In this document: positions 17,400 to 25,963 of the stretch, piece by piece
Layout of the letters: every line of letters begins with the position of its first letter
Numbering within the stretch: position 1 is the first letter of the stretch
From: CALLVY01 sp937899855
Lineage (GTDB): Bacteria > Bacteroidota > Bacteroidia > Chitinophagales > Saprospiraceae
Assembly (NCBI GenBank): GCA_039820405.1
Contig: JBCBQC010000029.1
Span: 1-64,000, forward strand
DNA: 64,000 nucleotides
Direction: 5' to 3'
Program-made: the position numbers and the translations under genes
Notes under the pieces: model-generated
Told to the model about the DNA's origin: nothing
Databases searched by the model: none
What the model saw: only the letters and a program-made list of their open reading frames with translations

Positions 17400-18505
17400 A
17401 TCCCCAGTCAGCCATCACCAGCGCCATCGCCCTGCTGCGCGACCTCATTGCCATTCCTTCCTTTTCCCGCGAAGAGGGTGCGGCCGCCCACCGCCTCGCC
17501 AAATATTTTCAGCACTGGGGCATCCCCTTCGAATGCCACGGCTACAACCTCTGGGCCAGTACCCCCAACCCCGGCGGGCGGCTGCCCGTGCTGCTGCTCA
17601 ACAGCCACCTCGATACGGTGCGGCCGGTGGCCGGTTGGACGCGCGACCCCTTTGAGGCCAGTGTAGAAGGGGGGCGCCTTTACGGACTGGGCAGCAACGA
17701 TGCGGGAGGCCCACTGGTGGCCCTACTGGCGGTTTTTACGGAGTACTACCACCGTAGGAATTTGCCCTACCAGCTGATTTTTGCCGCCACGGCGGAGGAG
17801 GAAATTTCGGGACAGCAAGGCATCGCCTCCGTCCTGCCCCTGCTGCCGGCTATCGACCTGGGCATCGTGGGCGAACCGACCCGGATGCAGCTGGCGGTGG
17901 CGGAAAAGGGCTTGATGGTGATCGATGCGGAGTGCCGGGGTCGGGCGGGCCACGCCGCCCGCGACGAAGGCAAGAACGCCCTGTACCTGGCCCTGGAAGA
18001 CATCCAACAGCTGCGACAGTGGCAACTCCCCCGACGCTCGCCGACCCTGGGGCCGGTGCGGCTGACGGTCACCCAAATCGAGGCCGGACAGCAGCACAAT
18101 GTCGTTCCCGATCGCTGTCGCTACGTCATCGACGTTCGGTCGAACGGAGCCTATTCCAATCGCGAACTTTTTGACCTGCTTCAGGATAAACTGAGCGCTA
18201 AATTACAAGCGCGTTCCTTCCGGCTCAACAGCTCGCAGATCGACCCCGAGCATCCAATCGTCCAGCGGGCTACCGCCCTGGGCATCCCCCGCTTTGGCTC
18301 CGTCACCCTGTCCGATCAGGCCCTGATGGATTTTCCGACCGTCAAGATTGGACCGGGGGATTCGGCGCGTTCGCACACCGCCGACGAATTTATCGCGCTG
18401 CGCGAAATCGAGGCCAGTATTCCCATCTACCGGCAGTTACTCGACCAGCTATCCATTTCCCAAAATGCCCTAAACCCCACTAATTCCCAATCCTCATGGC
18501 AGTAA
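17393..18505 (+). CDS. argE: M20 metallo-deacylase (ArgE-like; N-acylcitrulline/acylornithine deacylase)
   Basis: 370 aa from the ATG at 17393, 7 nt inside argB; the frame is open much further upstream but only as an argB shadow. Zinc ligands are visible: H72 and D74 in NSHLDTVRP, D103 in GLGSNDAGG, the catalytic Glu pair in ATAEEEISGQQ, and GEPTRMQLAVAEKG. In a pathway that carbamoylates N-acylornithine, the deacylase acts on N-acylcitrulline, yielding citrulline for ArgG. Its neighbours make this role likely. argH begins 10 nt before its stop. Confidence 0.92.
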   Translation: MLNPQSAITSAIALLRDLIAIPSFSREEGAAAHRLAKYFQHWGIPFECHGYNLWASTPNPGGRLPVLLLNSHLDTVRPVAGWTRDPFEASVEGGRLYGLGSNDAGGPLVALLAVFTEYYHRRNLPYQLIFAATAEEEISGQQGIASVLPLLPAIDLGIVGEPTRMQLAVAEKGLMVIDAECRGRAGHAARDEGKNALYLALEDIQQLRQWQLPRRSPTLGPVRLTVTQIEAGQQHNVVPDRCRYVIDVRSNGAYSNRELFDLLQDKLSAKLQARSFRLNSSQIDPEHPIVQRATALGIPRFGSVTLSDQALMDFPTVKIGPGDSARSHTADEFIALREIEASIPIYRQLLDQLSISQNALNPTNSQSSWQ

Positions 18506-19851
18506 AACTTTGGCAAACGAACGCAAAGCTCGACGACCAGATCGAGCGATTTACCATTGGTCAGGATCAAGAGCTCGACCGCTTACTCGCACCCTACGAC
18601 GCCCTGGGTTCCCTGGCGCATTGTAGGATGCTGAGCGAGGTGGGCCTGTTGACGGCGGAGGAAGGTCAGGTGCTCGCTGCGGGCTTGCGGGACATCCTGG
18701 CGGAGATGGCGGCGGGAGAATTTAGGATTGAGGCGGGAGTGGAAGATGTCCATTCGCAGGTGGAATACCTACTCACGCAACGCTTGGGGGAGGTGGGAAA
18801 AAAGATCCACACCGGACGCTCCCGGAACGATCAGGTATTGGTGGACTTGCGGCTTTTTCTCCGGGAGGAGCTGGCCCAAATCTGGCACGGGACCGCCGAT
18901 CTGGTCGAGACGCTGCTCGGCCAGAGTGAGCAATACCGCGATTACCTGCTCCCCGGCTACACCCACCTACAAATCGGGATGGTCTCCTCGGCGGGCCTGT
19001 GGTTTGGCGCCTACGCCGAGAGCCTGATCGACGACTTGCAACTGTGGCGATCGGTACACGACATCGTCAACCAAAACCCCCTGGGTTCGGCCGCGGGCTA
19101 CGGCTCCTCCTTCCCCATCGACCGGCAGCGGACGACAGAGTTGCTGGGCTTTAGCGACCTCAACTACAATTCGATGCACGCACAATTGGGACGGGGAAAG
19201 ACCGAATTGTACTTTGCCTTCGGGCTGGCCGCACTGGGGGCCACGATTGGCAAACTGGCGATGGACATCTGTTTGTACAATGGGCAGAACTACGGCTTCT
19301 TCGAATTGCCCCGGGCCTTTACCACGGGTTCGAGTATCATGCCGCACAAGAAAAATCCCGACGTGGTGGAGCTGATCCGGGCGCGCTGCAACCAGTGGCA
19401 AAACCTCCCCGCAGCGGTGATGGCTTTGACGACCAATTTGCCGGGAGGCTACCACCGGGATTTTCAGTTGCTAAAGGAGGTGCTCTTTCCGGCCATCCAG
19501 CAGGCGGGGGAGGTCTTGGAATTGACCCAACGCTTGGTGAGCGAGCTGCGGGTGGCGCCGGATTTACTGGCCGATCCCCGTTACGACGTCTTGTATAGTG
19601 TGGATGCGATCAATCAATTGGTGGTAGCGGGCGTTCCTTTTCGGGAGGCTTACCACCGAGTGAGTGGCCAGGTGGAGGCGGGTAGTTTTCAGCGGCCGGC
19701 GGAGTTGCCGTATACGCACCTGGGCAGTATTGGTGAGCTGGGGACGGCGGGGATTCGCCGCAAGCTGGATCGGCTGAGGGGGGAAGTGGATTTTGGGGGC
19801 TGGCGGGCTTGCTTGGCGGGCTTGGGGGTGGTCCAGCCAAAGCCCGAGTAG
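18496..19851 (+). CDS. argH: Argininosuccinate lyase
   Basis: 451 aa, last gene of the operon. It splits argininosuccinate into arginine and fumarate. The family signature GSSIMPHKKNPDVVELIR contains the catalytic serine loop. HTGRSRNDQVLVDLRLF (about 95-111) and PGYTHLQ are also present. Length is normal. The gene is followed by a hairpin at 19861-19896 and a stronger terminator at 20000-20035. Confidence 0.95.
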   Translation: MAVKLWQTNAKLDDQIERFTIGQDQELDRLLAPYDALGSLAHCRMLSEVGLLTAEEGQVLAAGLRDILAEMAAGEFRIEAGVEDVHSQVEYLLTQRLGEVGKKIHTGRSRNDQVLVDLRLFLREELAQIWHGTADLVETLLGQSEQYRDYLLPGYTHLQIGMVSSAGLWFGAYAESLIDDLQLWRSVHDIVNQNPLGSAAGYGSSFPIDRQRTTELLGFSDLNYNSMHAQLGRGKTELYFAFGLAALGATIGKLAMDICLYNGQNYGFFELPRAFTTGSSIMPHKKNPDVVELIRARCNQWQNLPAAVMALTTNLPGGYHRDFQLLKEVLFPAIQQAGEVLELTQRLVSELRVAPDLLADPRYDVLYSVDAINQLVVAGVPFREAYHRVSGQVEAGSFQRPAELPYTHLGSIGELGTAGIRRKLDRLRGEVDFGGWRACLAGLGVVQPKPE

Positions 19852-19860
19852 GGGACCTGA

Positions 19861-19904
19861 GCCGAAGTGGCAAAACCTGTACTTTGTCACTTCGGCATTC
19901 TTTC
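19861..19904 (+). terminator. Hairpin after argH
   Basis: GCCGAAGTGGCAAA pairs with TTTGTCACTTCGGC (14 bp with one G-U), followed by ATTCTTTC and, a little later, TTTTT. The U-tract is broken, so termination may be partial; a stronger terminator follows 100 nt on. Confidence 0.6.
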
Positions 19905-19999
19905 ACACCTTTTTGGGGGCATTTTTCTTGCCCTTCACTTTTGTCAGCTACTGGCCAAACACCACTACTACACTCATTATCAATCGCCTAACTTGCACT

Positions 20000-20035
20000 G
20001 GCGTAGGGAAAATCACCCTACGCCAATTTTTTTTT
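20000..20035 (+). terminator. Intrinsic terminator downstream of the arginine operon
   Basis: GGCGTAGGG / CCCTACGCC (9 bp, loop AAAATCA) followed by AA and nine T. It lies 94 nt before the next coding start (20129), so it separates the arginine operon from the lipoprotein/sigma operon, or could act as an attenuator for the latter. Confidence 0.8.
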
Positions 20036-20128
20036 GGGAAAGGTGCAGCGTTTTGGGGCCACCGGTCATATGGTATCAATGAGCGCGCTACTCGAATTGA
20101 ATCTTTCCATCAAATAACTAGAAAAGTC

Positions 20129-21379
20129 ATGAAATTTACCAGAATATTTTTTCTCCTTTTACTTTGCTGCTCGGTCTTGATGACCTCTTGCCGAAAAGAA
20201 GAACTATCCGAAGAAATCCAAACCGAACAAGAGATCACGCCCGAAGTTCGGAGCAACAACAAGCTCGTCCAGAACGTCGAGGTCGAGAGTGCCAGCTCCA
20301 GCGAAAATGGGCTTGATCTTGGCTGCTTTTCCATCAATTTACCCTTCGGATTGGTGGTGGATGGGGTAGAATCGACCATCAATACGGTGGAAGATTTCGA
20401 GGCAACCCTCGCTAACGGTGGCGAATACATCGACTTCGCCTACCCCATCACCATCACCTTGCTCGATGGTACGACCGAATCCATTGCCGACGGCGTAGAA
20501 CTGGGCGAAGCCTTTGCCTCTTGCGTACCCGACGGTGGCTGGAACGAGGACCGTTTTCCCGCCTACCTGATTTGCGACCTGAATTCCTGCTACCAGTTGA
20601 ACTACCCGGTCGACCTGGTCGATGGCGAGGGCAATACCTACCAGGCGAATTCGGAAGAAGCCTTTATCGAACTGATTGTGGAGATCCCCGAGTTGTACTT
20701 CGTTTTCCCCATCAGCCTCACCGACGAAAACGGCGCTATCATCACGGCGGAAAGCGAAGAGGACCTCTTTATCCTGCTCGCCAGCTGCGAAGAAGTCTAC
20801 GATCCCGGTACGGATACCACCAACATCTTTGACGGGTTCTTTGCCGGTTGCTACGATATCGTGTACCCCACCCAAGTGGTCGATATGGATGGCAACCTGA
20901 TTACCGTCGAAACGGAGGACGACTTGTTCAACCTCCTGCTGAACGGTGGCTTTGTGGACTTTGCTTTCCCGCTCAGTTTGATAGATGAAGAAGGCAACGT
21001 GGTGGTGGCCAATAACCACGAGGAGCTCTGCGAATTGGTAGAAGCCTGCGTGGGAGGTGGCTCCGGTGGATCTGGCGGTGGGCCTGGCGGCGACCCCATC
21101 GACGGCCTGGACGCTACGCTCTTTATCCTGGCCTCGACGATCGGTGGCGAAGATTGCTACGAGCTGGTGTACCCCTTCACGGTCAGCAATGTGGACGGCA
21201 CCCTTACGCAGTCGATCAACAACGAAGCGGAGGCACTCGCCCTCATTCAAAACAATCCTCCCAATGGCAATCCGTTCCTCATCGACCTGCCGCTCGACAT
21301 CAAGCGAGTCGATACTGGTGAGGTAGTAACCATCAATACGATTGAAGATTTTATTCTTATCCTAGAAAACTGCGGATAA
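20129..21379 (+). CDS. Lipoprotein with four Cys-bounded 67-residue repeats
   Basis: 416 aa from ATG at 20129, which begins a lipoprotein signal with lipobox LMTS-C21; the frame is open further upstream without coding character. Four tandem repeats each start and end with Cys: C66-C132, C154-C220, C241-C307 (all exactly 67 residues) and C343-C415. Each holds two similar halves with the pattern (F/Y)-P-x-(S/T)-(L/V)-x-D-x-x-G followed by an acidic helix such as EEDLFILLASC. A Gly/Ser-rich linker (308-322) separates repeats 3 and 4. The protein is strongly acidic. I do not recognise the family. It precedes the sigma factor gene by 40 nt, so it may be a target, ligand or sensor of that system. 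Confidence 0.85.
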   Translation: MKFTRIFFLLLLCCSVLMTSCRKEELSEEIQTEQEITPEVRSNNKLVQNVEVESASSSENGLDLGCFSINLPFGLVVDGVESTINTVEDFEATLANGGEYIDFAYPITITLLDGTTESIADGVELGEAFASCVPDGGWNEDRFPAYLICDLNSCYQLNYPVDLVDGEGNTYQANSEEAFIELIVEIPELYFVFPISLTDENGAIITAESEEDLFILLASCEEVYDPGTDTTNIFDGFFAGCYDIVYPTQVVDMDGNLITVETEDDLFNLLLNGGFVDFAFPLSLIDEEGNVVVANNHEELCELVEACVGGGSGGSGGGPGGDPIDGLDATLFILASTIGGEDCYELVYPFTVSNVDGTLTQSINNEAEALALIQNNPPNGNPFLIDLPLDIKRVDTGEVVTINTIEDFILILENCG

Positions 21380-21419
21380 GCACTTCCCCCGAGCCCAGCC
21401 GCTGTTTTCCCAAAGGAAA

Positions 21420-22004
21420 ATGGCGGTTGGGCATTTGAAAAACCATCAGGCCTTGACGGATCAACGGATTATACAACGCTGTAAAGAAGGTGAAGAAACG
21501 GGCTACGCGCAATTGTACCGAAGCACGGCACCCTACGTGTACAGTTTTCTAAAGCGCTACGTCAGTGACGCAGACTACCGCAAGGACTTGATGCAAGAAA
21601 TTTACGCCAAGGTATTCCTCCACATCGCCCAGTACGACCCCACCAAGGGGAGTTTTAAAAACTGGCTACGGAAAATTACGGTCAACGAGTGTCTGCAGTA
21701 CCTCCGGCGATCGAAGAAGCTGCCCTATACCGAAGACCTGGAGGAAAACCCCTACCTCCGCGACGATGCCCCACTACCGACCGACCTCAAACGCGAGGAC
21801 GTCGAACAGCTTTTACACCGCATGCCCAATGGCTACCGACTGATTTTTATGCTCTCGGTGATGGATGGCTTTTCCCACCGCGAGATTGCCCAATCGCTGG
21901 ACATCACCAGCGAGACTTCCCGTTCCCAATTGGCCCGTGCCAAACGCTGGATCCGTCAACATTTTTCCAAACACCCCAAAAAGGACTTGTATGGACTACT
22001 CTAA
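21420..22004 (+). CDS. ECF-type RNA polymerase sigma factor
   Basis: 194 aa. Region 2 lies at about residues 25-95 (DYRKDLMQEIYAKVFLHIAQYDPTKGSFKNWLRKITVNECLQYLRR) and region 4 at about 128-180, with the helix-turn-helix SHREIAQSLDITSETSRSQLARAKRWIRQHF. It should direct RNA polymerase to a small regulon in answer to an envelope signal. Its 3' end overlaps by 14 nt the next gene, which has the position and N-terminus of an anti-sigma factor. Self-regulation is usual for such pairs; no promoter was identified. Confidence 0.92.
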   Translation: MAVGHLKNHQALTDQRIIQRCKEGEETGYAQLYRSTAPYVYSFLKRYVSDADYRKDLMQEIYAKVFLHIAQYDPTKGSFKNWLRKITVNECLQYLRRSKKLPYTEDLEENPYLRDDAPLPTDLKREDVEQLLHRMPNGYRLIFMLSVMDGFSHREIAQSLDITSETSRSQLARAKRWIRQHFSKHPKKDLYGLL

Positions 22005-23301
22005 GCCCAACTTTACCCCCGACGAGCACGACGAGCACGACGCCCTTCCCGAAGGTTTTGCCTGGGAAGACATGAAAGCGGGTATCTTCGATAAAATGCA
22101 AGCTCCCAAGCCCCGGCGGCGGCGCCCCTGGCCCCTGCTCCTCTTACTGTTTATGGGGGCCTGCGGTGTTTGGTTTCGCTCCCAACACGCTCCCCCGGAG
22201 GATACCGCCCCGACCGCCCCACTCTCCCAAACCAATACGGGAGCGGCCAGCACCGGCCCGGCCCAAACGCGCCCACCACTCGCCCAGTCCGAGCCAAGCC
22301 TAGCGTCTTCAGCTCGTGAAACCCAAACCGCCAAGGCCAGCGCCAAAAACGCACCGGTATCAGCCCGCCCGAACCGCCCGAAGACGACGCAACGGGAAGA
22401 GGCGGCTCCGGTGGAGGCACCAATCCTCCCCCAGCCTCCAGCGTCGGCCCCAAATTTGTCCCTGACCCCAGCTCCCCTCTCCCACTCCGCTACCTCCGCA
22501 TTGACCCCACTGCCCAGCCTGGCCCCAGAGCCCCTGCCAACCGTACCCGCCAGCGTGGAGCTCCCTAGCCCGGCACCACCGGCATCTAAGTCAACGGCCA
22601 GCCCATTTCAGCCCCGCTTGTCCTGGGCCCTAATCGGAGGGATACAGTACTGGCACCAAAACGATAAAAACAACCCCAACACCTTTTACCTGAGCCCCTT
22701 TCCCAGCTACTCCTTCTCGCCCCAAGTCAGTTGGCAATTCCAGCCCCAACGGAGTCTGAGCCTGGGCTATCGCTACCAAACCCTGGAGGAACTCTTCGAT
22801 TACGAAGGGACGCGGATCAGCGAAAAATTTCTCAAGGACGTCGTGGTGGGGGAAGTCGTCAACAGCTTGACCAACGCCCGGGTGGCGGAGGTCCGCAAGG
22901 ATACCTTTGTCCAGGTGACCCAGTACAACCGGGAGCTGCGTTACAACCAGTTTCAACTCCACAACCTCTACTTCACTTTCGATCAAAAACTGTGGGTCCG
23001 GGATCGCGCCTTCCTCCAGGTGAGTGCGGGCTTTAATTATCTCCTACGGCTACGTGCTCAAGGCAAACGACTGGATGAACAACGGGCCGTCCGGGCTTTC
23101 CAGTACGGTGACGAGCGCTTTCGCAACCACCGGTTCGCCCTGCAACTGGGCTTGCGCTACCAACTACAACTCCTCCCTCAGTGGCAGCTGATTGCCCAAC
23201 TGGACGGCCAGCAATACCTCAACGACTGGGAGCGCAATCCCGCCCTGCGCAATCGCCCGCTGCTCTATGGTTTGAGCATTGGGGTGGGAGGCCATTTCTA
23301 G
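21991..23301 (+). CDS. Envelope-spanning anti-sigma-like protein with outer-membrane beta-barrel (Dma-like)
   Basis: 436 aa from ATG at 21991 (the longer frame overlaps the sigma gene out of phase). Order: short cytoplasmic N-terminus with the anti-sigma-like segment LPEGFAWEDMKAGIFDKM (19-36), a basic patch (RRRRP), one membrane helix (about 48-62), a 140-residue Pro/Ala/Ser/Thr-rich linker (about 63-205), then a domain with alternating aromatic beta strands, ending in GLSIGVGGHF with a terminal Phe as in outer-membrane barrels. One chain could thus reach from cytoplasm to outer membrane. The layout agrees with the dual membrane-spanning anti-sigma factors reported in Bacteroides (recalled, not searched). 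Binding to the sigma factor is inferred from gene overlap. Confidence 0.82.
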   Translation: MDYSKPNFTPDEHDEHDALPEGFAWEDMKAGIFDKMQAPKPRRRRPWPLLLLLFMGACGVWFRSQHAPPEDTAPTAPLSQTNTGAASTGPAQTRPPLAQSEPSLASSARETQTAKASAKNAPVSARPNRPKTTQREEAAPVEAPILPQPPASAPNLSLTPAPLSHSATSALTPLPSLAPEPLPTVPASVELPSPAPPASKSTASPFQPRLSWALIGGIQYWHQNDKNNPNTFYLSPFPSYSFSPQVSWQFQPQRSLSLGYRYQTLEELFDYEGTRISEKFLKDVVVGEVVNSLTNARVAEVRKDTFVQVTQYNRELRYNQFQLHNLYFTFDQKLWVRDRAFLQVSAGFNYLLRLRAQGKRLDEQRAVRAFQYGDERFRNHRFALQLGLRYQLQLLPQWQLIAQLDGQQYLNDWERNPALRNRPLLYGLSIGVGGHF

Positions 23302-23377
23302 GCCCCGAAGAAATACTAAGAACTGGCGGGAAAGTTGTCAAGTCCCGTCGTAATGGAGTGACAAATGCACCACAAAA

Positions 23378-23407
23378 GAGGCCGTATCATTCATTTGATA
23401 CGGCCTC
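23378..23407 (-). terminator. Intrinsic terminator of nrdA (convergent side)
   Basis: A perfect 12-bp stem (GAGGCCGTATCA with TGATACGGCCTC, 6-nt loop), followed on the minus strand by TTTTGTG. It lies 40 nt after the nrdA stop and between convergent genes, so it may serve both strands, the plus-strand tail being weaker. Confidence 0.85.
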
Positions 23408-23447
23408 CGTGGTTTAATCAGTTTTGGAACTTAGTCAGGTTCGGTGC

Positions 23448-25889
23448 TTAGCTGCCACACATCAGACAATCGGGATCGTCCAAGCTACAAGCCTGGGCCT
23501 GTACGTCGTCGAAGTCGGGTAGTTCGGAAGCGGGGCGCGGCGCGGATGGCGAAGCCTCTAAGGTGTTGACCACTTCGCCCTGGGCGTTGACGGTCGCCTT
23601 GGTTTTGCCACTGCTTACACGTTGGTGCTCCTCACTCAAGGTAAACTTGATGGGATCGACAGCTGCTTTCGAGCGCAGGTAGTACATTCCGGTTTTCAGA
23701 CCACGCTGCCAGGCGTAGAAATGCATTGAGGAGAGTTTGCCAAAGTTGGGATTCTCCACGAAAAGGTTGAGACTCTGGCTCTGGCAGATGTAAGCTCCGC
23801 GTTCGGCCGCCATATCGATGATGACCTTTTGACTGAGTTCGTAAGAAGTCTTGTACAGGGCCTTCAGATCATCGGGAATACCGGGGATGTTTTGTACCGA
23901 TCCGTTCGCCGCCATCAATTGCTGTTTGGTGGTTTCGTTCCACAAGCCGAGGCGAATCAGGTCGTGCAGCAGGTGCTTGTTGACTACGATAAACTCACCG
24001 GACAGGGTCCGACGGGTATAGATGTTGGAGGTGTAGGGTTCAAAACATTCGTTATTGCCCAGAATCTGGGAGGTCGAGGCGGTGGGCATGGGGGCTAGGA
24101 GGAGGCTGTTGCGGATACCGCTTTGTTTGATATCGGCACGCAGCTGGTCCCAATCCCAACGCTTGGTCGGGCTGACGCCCCACATGTCGAATTGCAGCTC
24201 TCCCTGGCTGACGGGCGAGCCTTCGTAGCTTTGGTAGGTCCCTTCCCGTTCGGCGATGGCGCAGGATTCGGTGAGGGAAGCAAAGTAGATGGTCTCAAAA
24301 ATCTCCCGGTTCAGTTGTCGGGCCTCGGGGCTATCGAAAGGATAGCGCATCAGGATAAAGGCATCGGCCAGTCCTTGTACCCCAATACCGATCGGCCGGT
24401 GACGCATGTTGGAGTTGCGGGCTTCCGGGATGGGGTAATAGTTGATGTCGATGACTTTGTTGAGGTTACGGGTCACCACGCGGGTGATGTCGTAGAGCTT
24501 TTGGTGGTCAAATTCACCGTTGTTGACAAACTTGGCCAGCGAGATCGAAGCCAGGTTACAAACCGCTACTTCGTCGGGCGAAGTGTACTCAATGATCTCA
24601 GTGCAGAGGTTGGAAGACTTGATGGTCCCCAGGTTTTTCTGGTTCGATTTTTTATTACAGGCGTCCTTGTACAGGATGTAAGGCGTACCGGTTTCGATCT
24701 GCGATTCCAGGATTTGGAACCACAGCTCTTGTGCCTTTACCGTACTGCGGGCGCGGCCTTCTTGTTCGTACTTGTGGTAGAGGGCCTCAAATTCCCCCCC
24801 GTAGCAATCGTGCAGGCCGGGGGCTTCGTTGGGGCAGAATAGGGACCATTCCTCGTCCTTTTTCACCCGGTCCATAAACAGATCGGAGATCCACATGGCG
24901 TAAAACAGGTCGCGGGCGCGCATCTCTTCCTTACCGTGGTTTTTCTTCAGTTCGAGAAAGTCCCGGATGTCGGCGTGCCAGGGTTCGAGGTAGATGGCGA
25001 AGGCGCCCTTGCGCTTCCCGCCTCCCTGATCGACGTAGCGGGCCGTATCGTTGAAGACCTTGAGCATGGGAATGATCCCGTTGGAGGTGCCACCGGTTCC
25101 TTTGATATAGCTGCCCTTTGCGCGGATGTTGTGGATATTCAAACCGATGCCGCCGGCGGCCTGAGAAATCTCGGCGCAGCGGGTGAGGGTTTCGAAGATG
25201 CCGGAGATGCTATCATCCGTCATGGCGAGGAGAAAGCAGGAAGACAGTTGGGGCTTGGGGGTACCGGCATTGAAGAGGGTAGGCGTGGCGTGGATAAACC
25301 ACTTATCGGACATCAGGTTGTAGGTTTCGATGGCCGAATCGAGGTCCGTTCCGTGGATGCCCACGGCGGCCCGCATCAGCATGTGCTGGGGGCGTTCGAC
25401 CACTTCGCCATCCATCCGGAGGAGGTAGGAACGCTCCAGGGTTTTGAAGCCGAAATAGTCAAAGTTGTAGTCGCGGTCGTAGATGATGGCCGAATCGAGT
25501 TGATCCTTGTGCTTTTTGATGATTTCGTAGGTATCGTCGCCAATCAGGCCGGCCGATTCTCCAGTTTTGGGATCGATATAGCGGTAGAGGGCGTCCATCG
25601 TCCGAGAGAAGGACTTGTCGGTGTTTTTGTGAAGATTCGAAATGGCGATGCGAGCGGCGAGGAGGGCGTACTCCGGGTGCTTGGGAGCCATGGTGGCCGC
25701 GGTTTCGGCGGCCAGGTTGTCCAGTTCGGTAGTGCTTACCCCATCGTACAATCCTTGGATGACCCGTTTGCTGATCTGGATCGGCTCGATATAATGCGGA
25801 TCGAGGCCGTAACACAGTTTTTTAATACGGGCCGAGATTTTATCAAAGCTAACGTCTTCGCGCTTTCCACTTCTTTTTATTACTTGCAT
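23448..25889 (-). CDS. nrdA: Class Ia ribonucleoside-diphosphate reductase, alpha subunit
   Basis: 813 aa. The N-terminal ATP cone (MQVIKRSGKREDVSFDKISARI) controls overall activity. The active site shows SSCFLLAM, NLCTEI and VCNLASISL (the cysteines and Glu of the radical reaction), ECFEPYTSNIYTRR, and the tyrosine pair in GMYYLRSKA that passes the radical. The C-terminal tail ends in CSLDDPDCLMCGS, whose cysteines reduce the active site. The sequence looks closer to eukaryotic RRM1 than to E. coli NrdA, as is common in this phylum. It reduces NDPs to dNDPs and is transcribed after nrdB, 74 nt downstream of it. Confidence 0.97.
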   Translation of the reverse strand: MQVIKRSGKREDVSFDKISARIKKLCYGLDPHYIEPIQISKRVIQGLYDGVSTTELDNLAAETAATMAPKHPEYALLAARIAISNLHKNTDKSFSRTMDALYRYIDPKTGESAGLIGDDTYEIIKKHKDQLDSAIIYDRDYNFDYFGFKTLERSYLLRMDGEVVERPQHMLMRAAVGIHGTDLDSAIETYNLMSDKWFIHATPTLFNAGTPKPQLSSCFLLAMTDDSISGIFETLTRCAEISQAAGGIGLNIHNIRAKGSYIKGTGGTSNGIIPMLKVFNDTARYVDQGGGKRKGAFAIYLEPWHADIRDFLELKKNHGKEEMRARDLFYAMWISDLFMDRVKKDEEWSLFCPNEAPGLHDCYGGEFEALYHKYEQEGRARSTVKAQELWFQILESQIETGTPYILYKDACNKKSNQKNLGTIKSSNLCTEIIEYTSPDEVAVCNLASISLAKFVNNGEFDHQKLYDITRVVTRNLNKVIDINYYPIPEARNSNMRHRPIGIGVQGLADAFILMRYPFDSPEARQLNREIFETIYFASLTESCAIAEREGTYQSYEGSPVSQGELQFDMWGVSPTKRWDWDQLRADIKQSGIRNSLLLAPMPTASTSQILGNNECFEPYTSNIYTRRTLSGEFIVVNKHLLHDLIRLGLWNETTKQQLMAANGSVQNIPGIPDDLKALYKTSYELSQKVIIDMAAERGAYICQSQSLNLFVENPNFGKLSSMHFYAWQRGLKTGMYYLRSKAAVDPIKFTLSEEHQRVSSGKTKATVNAQGEVVNTLEASPSAPRPASELPDFDDVQAQACSLDDPDCLMCGS

Positions 25890-25963
25890 CGGATAAGAGG
25901 GTTGTGATGTTTTTTAAAATAGTTGCTCTCGGTGTTGTTTCTCAAGTCTGGGGCTTAGGACGG

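Noticed and set aside
19793..20128. 112-codon extension of the repeat lipoprotein
   Set aside because: It crosses the argH end and two terminator hairpins; the ATG at 20129 starts a normal lipoprotein signal.
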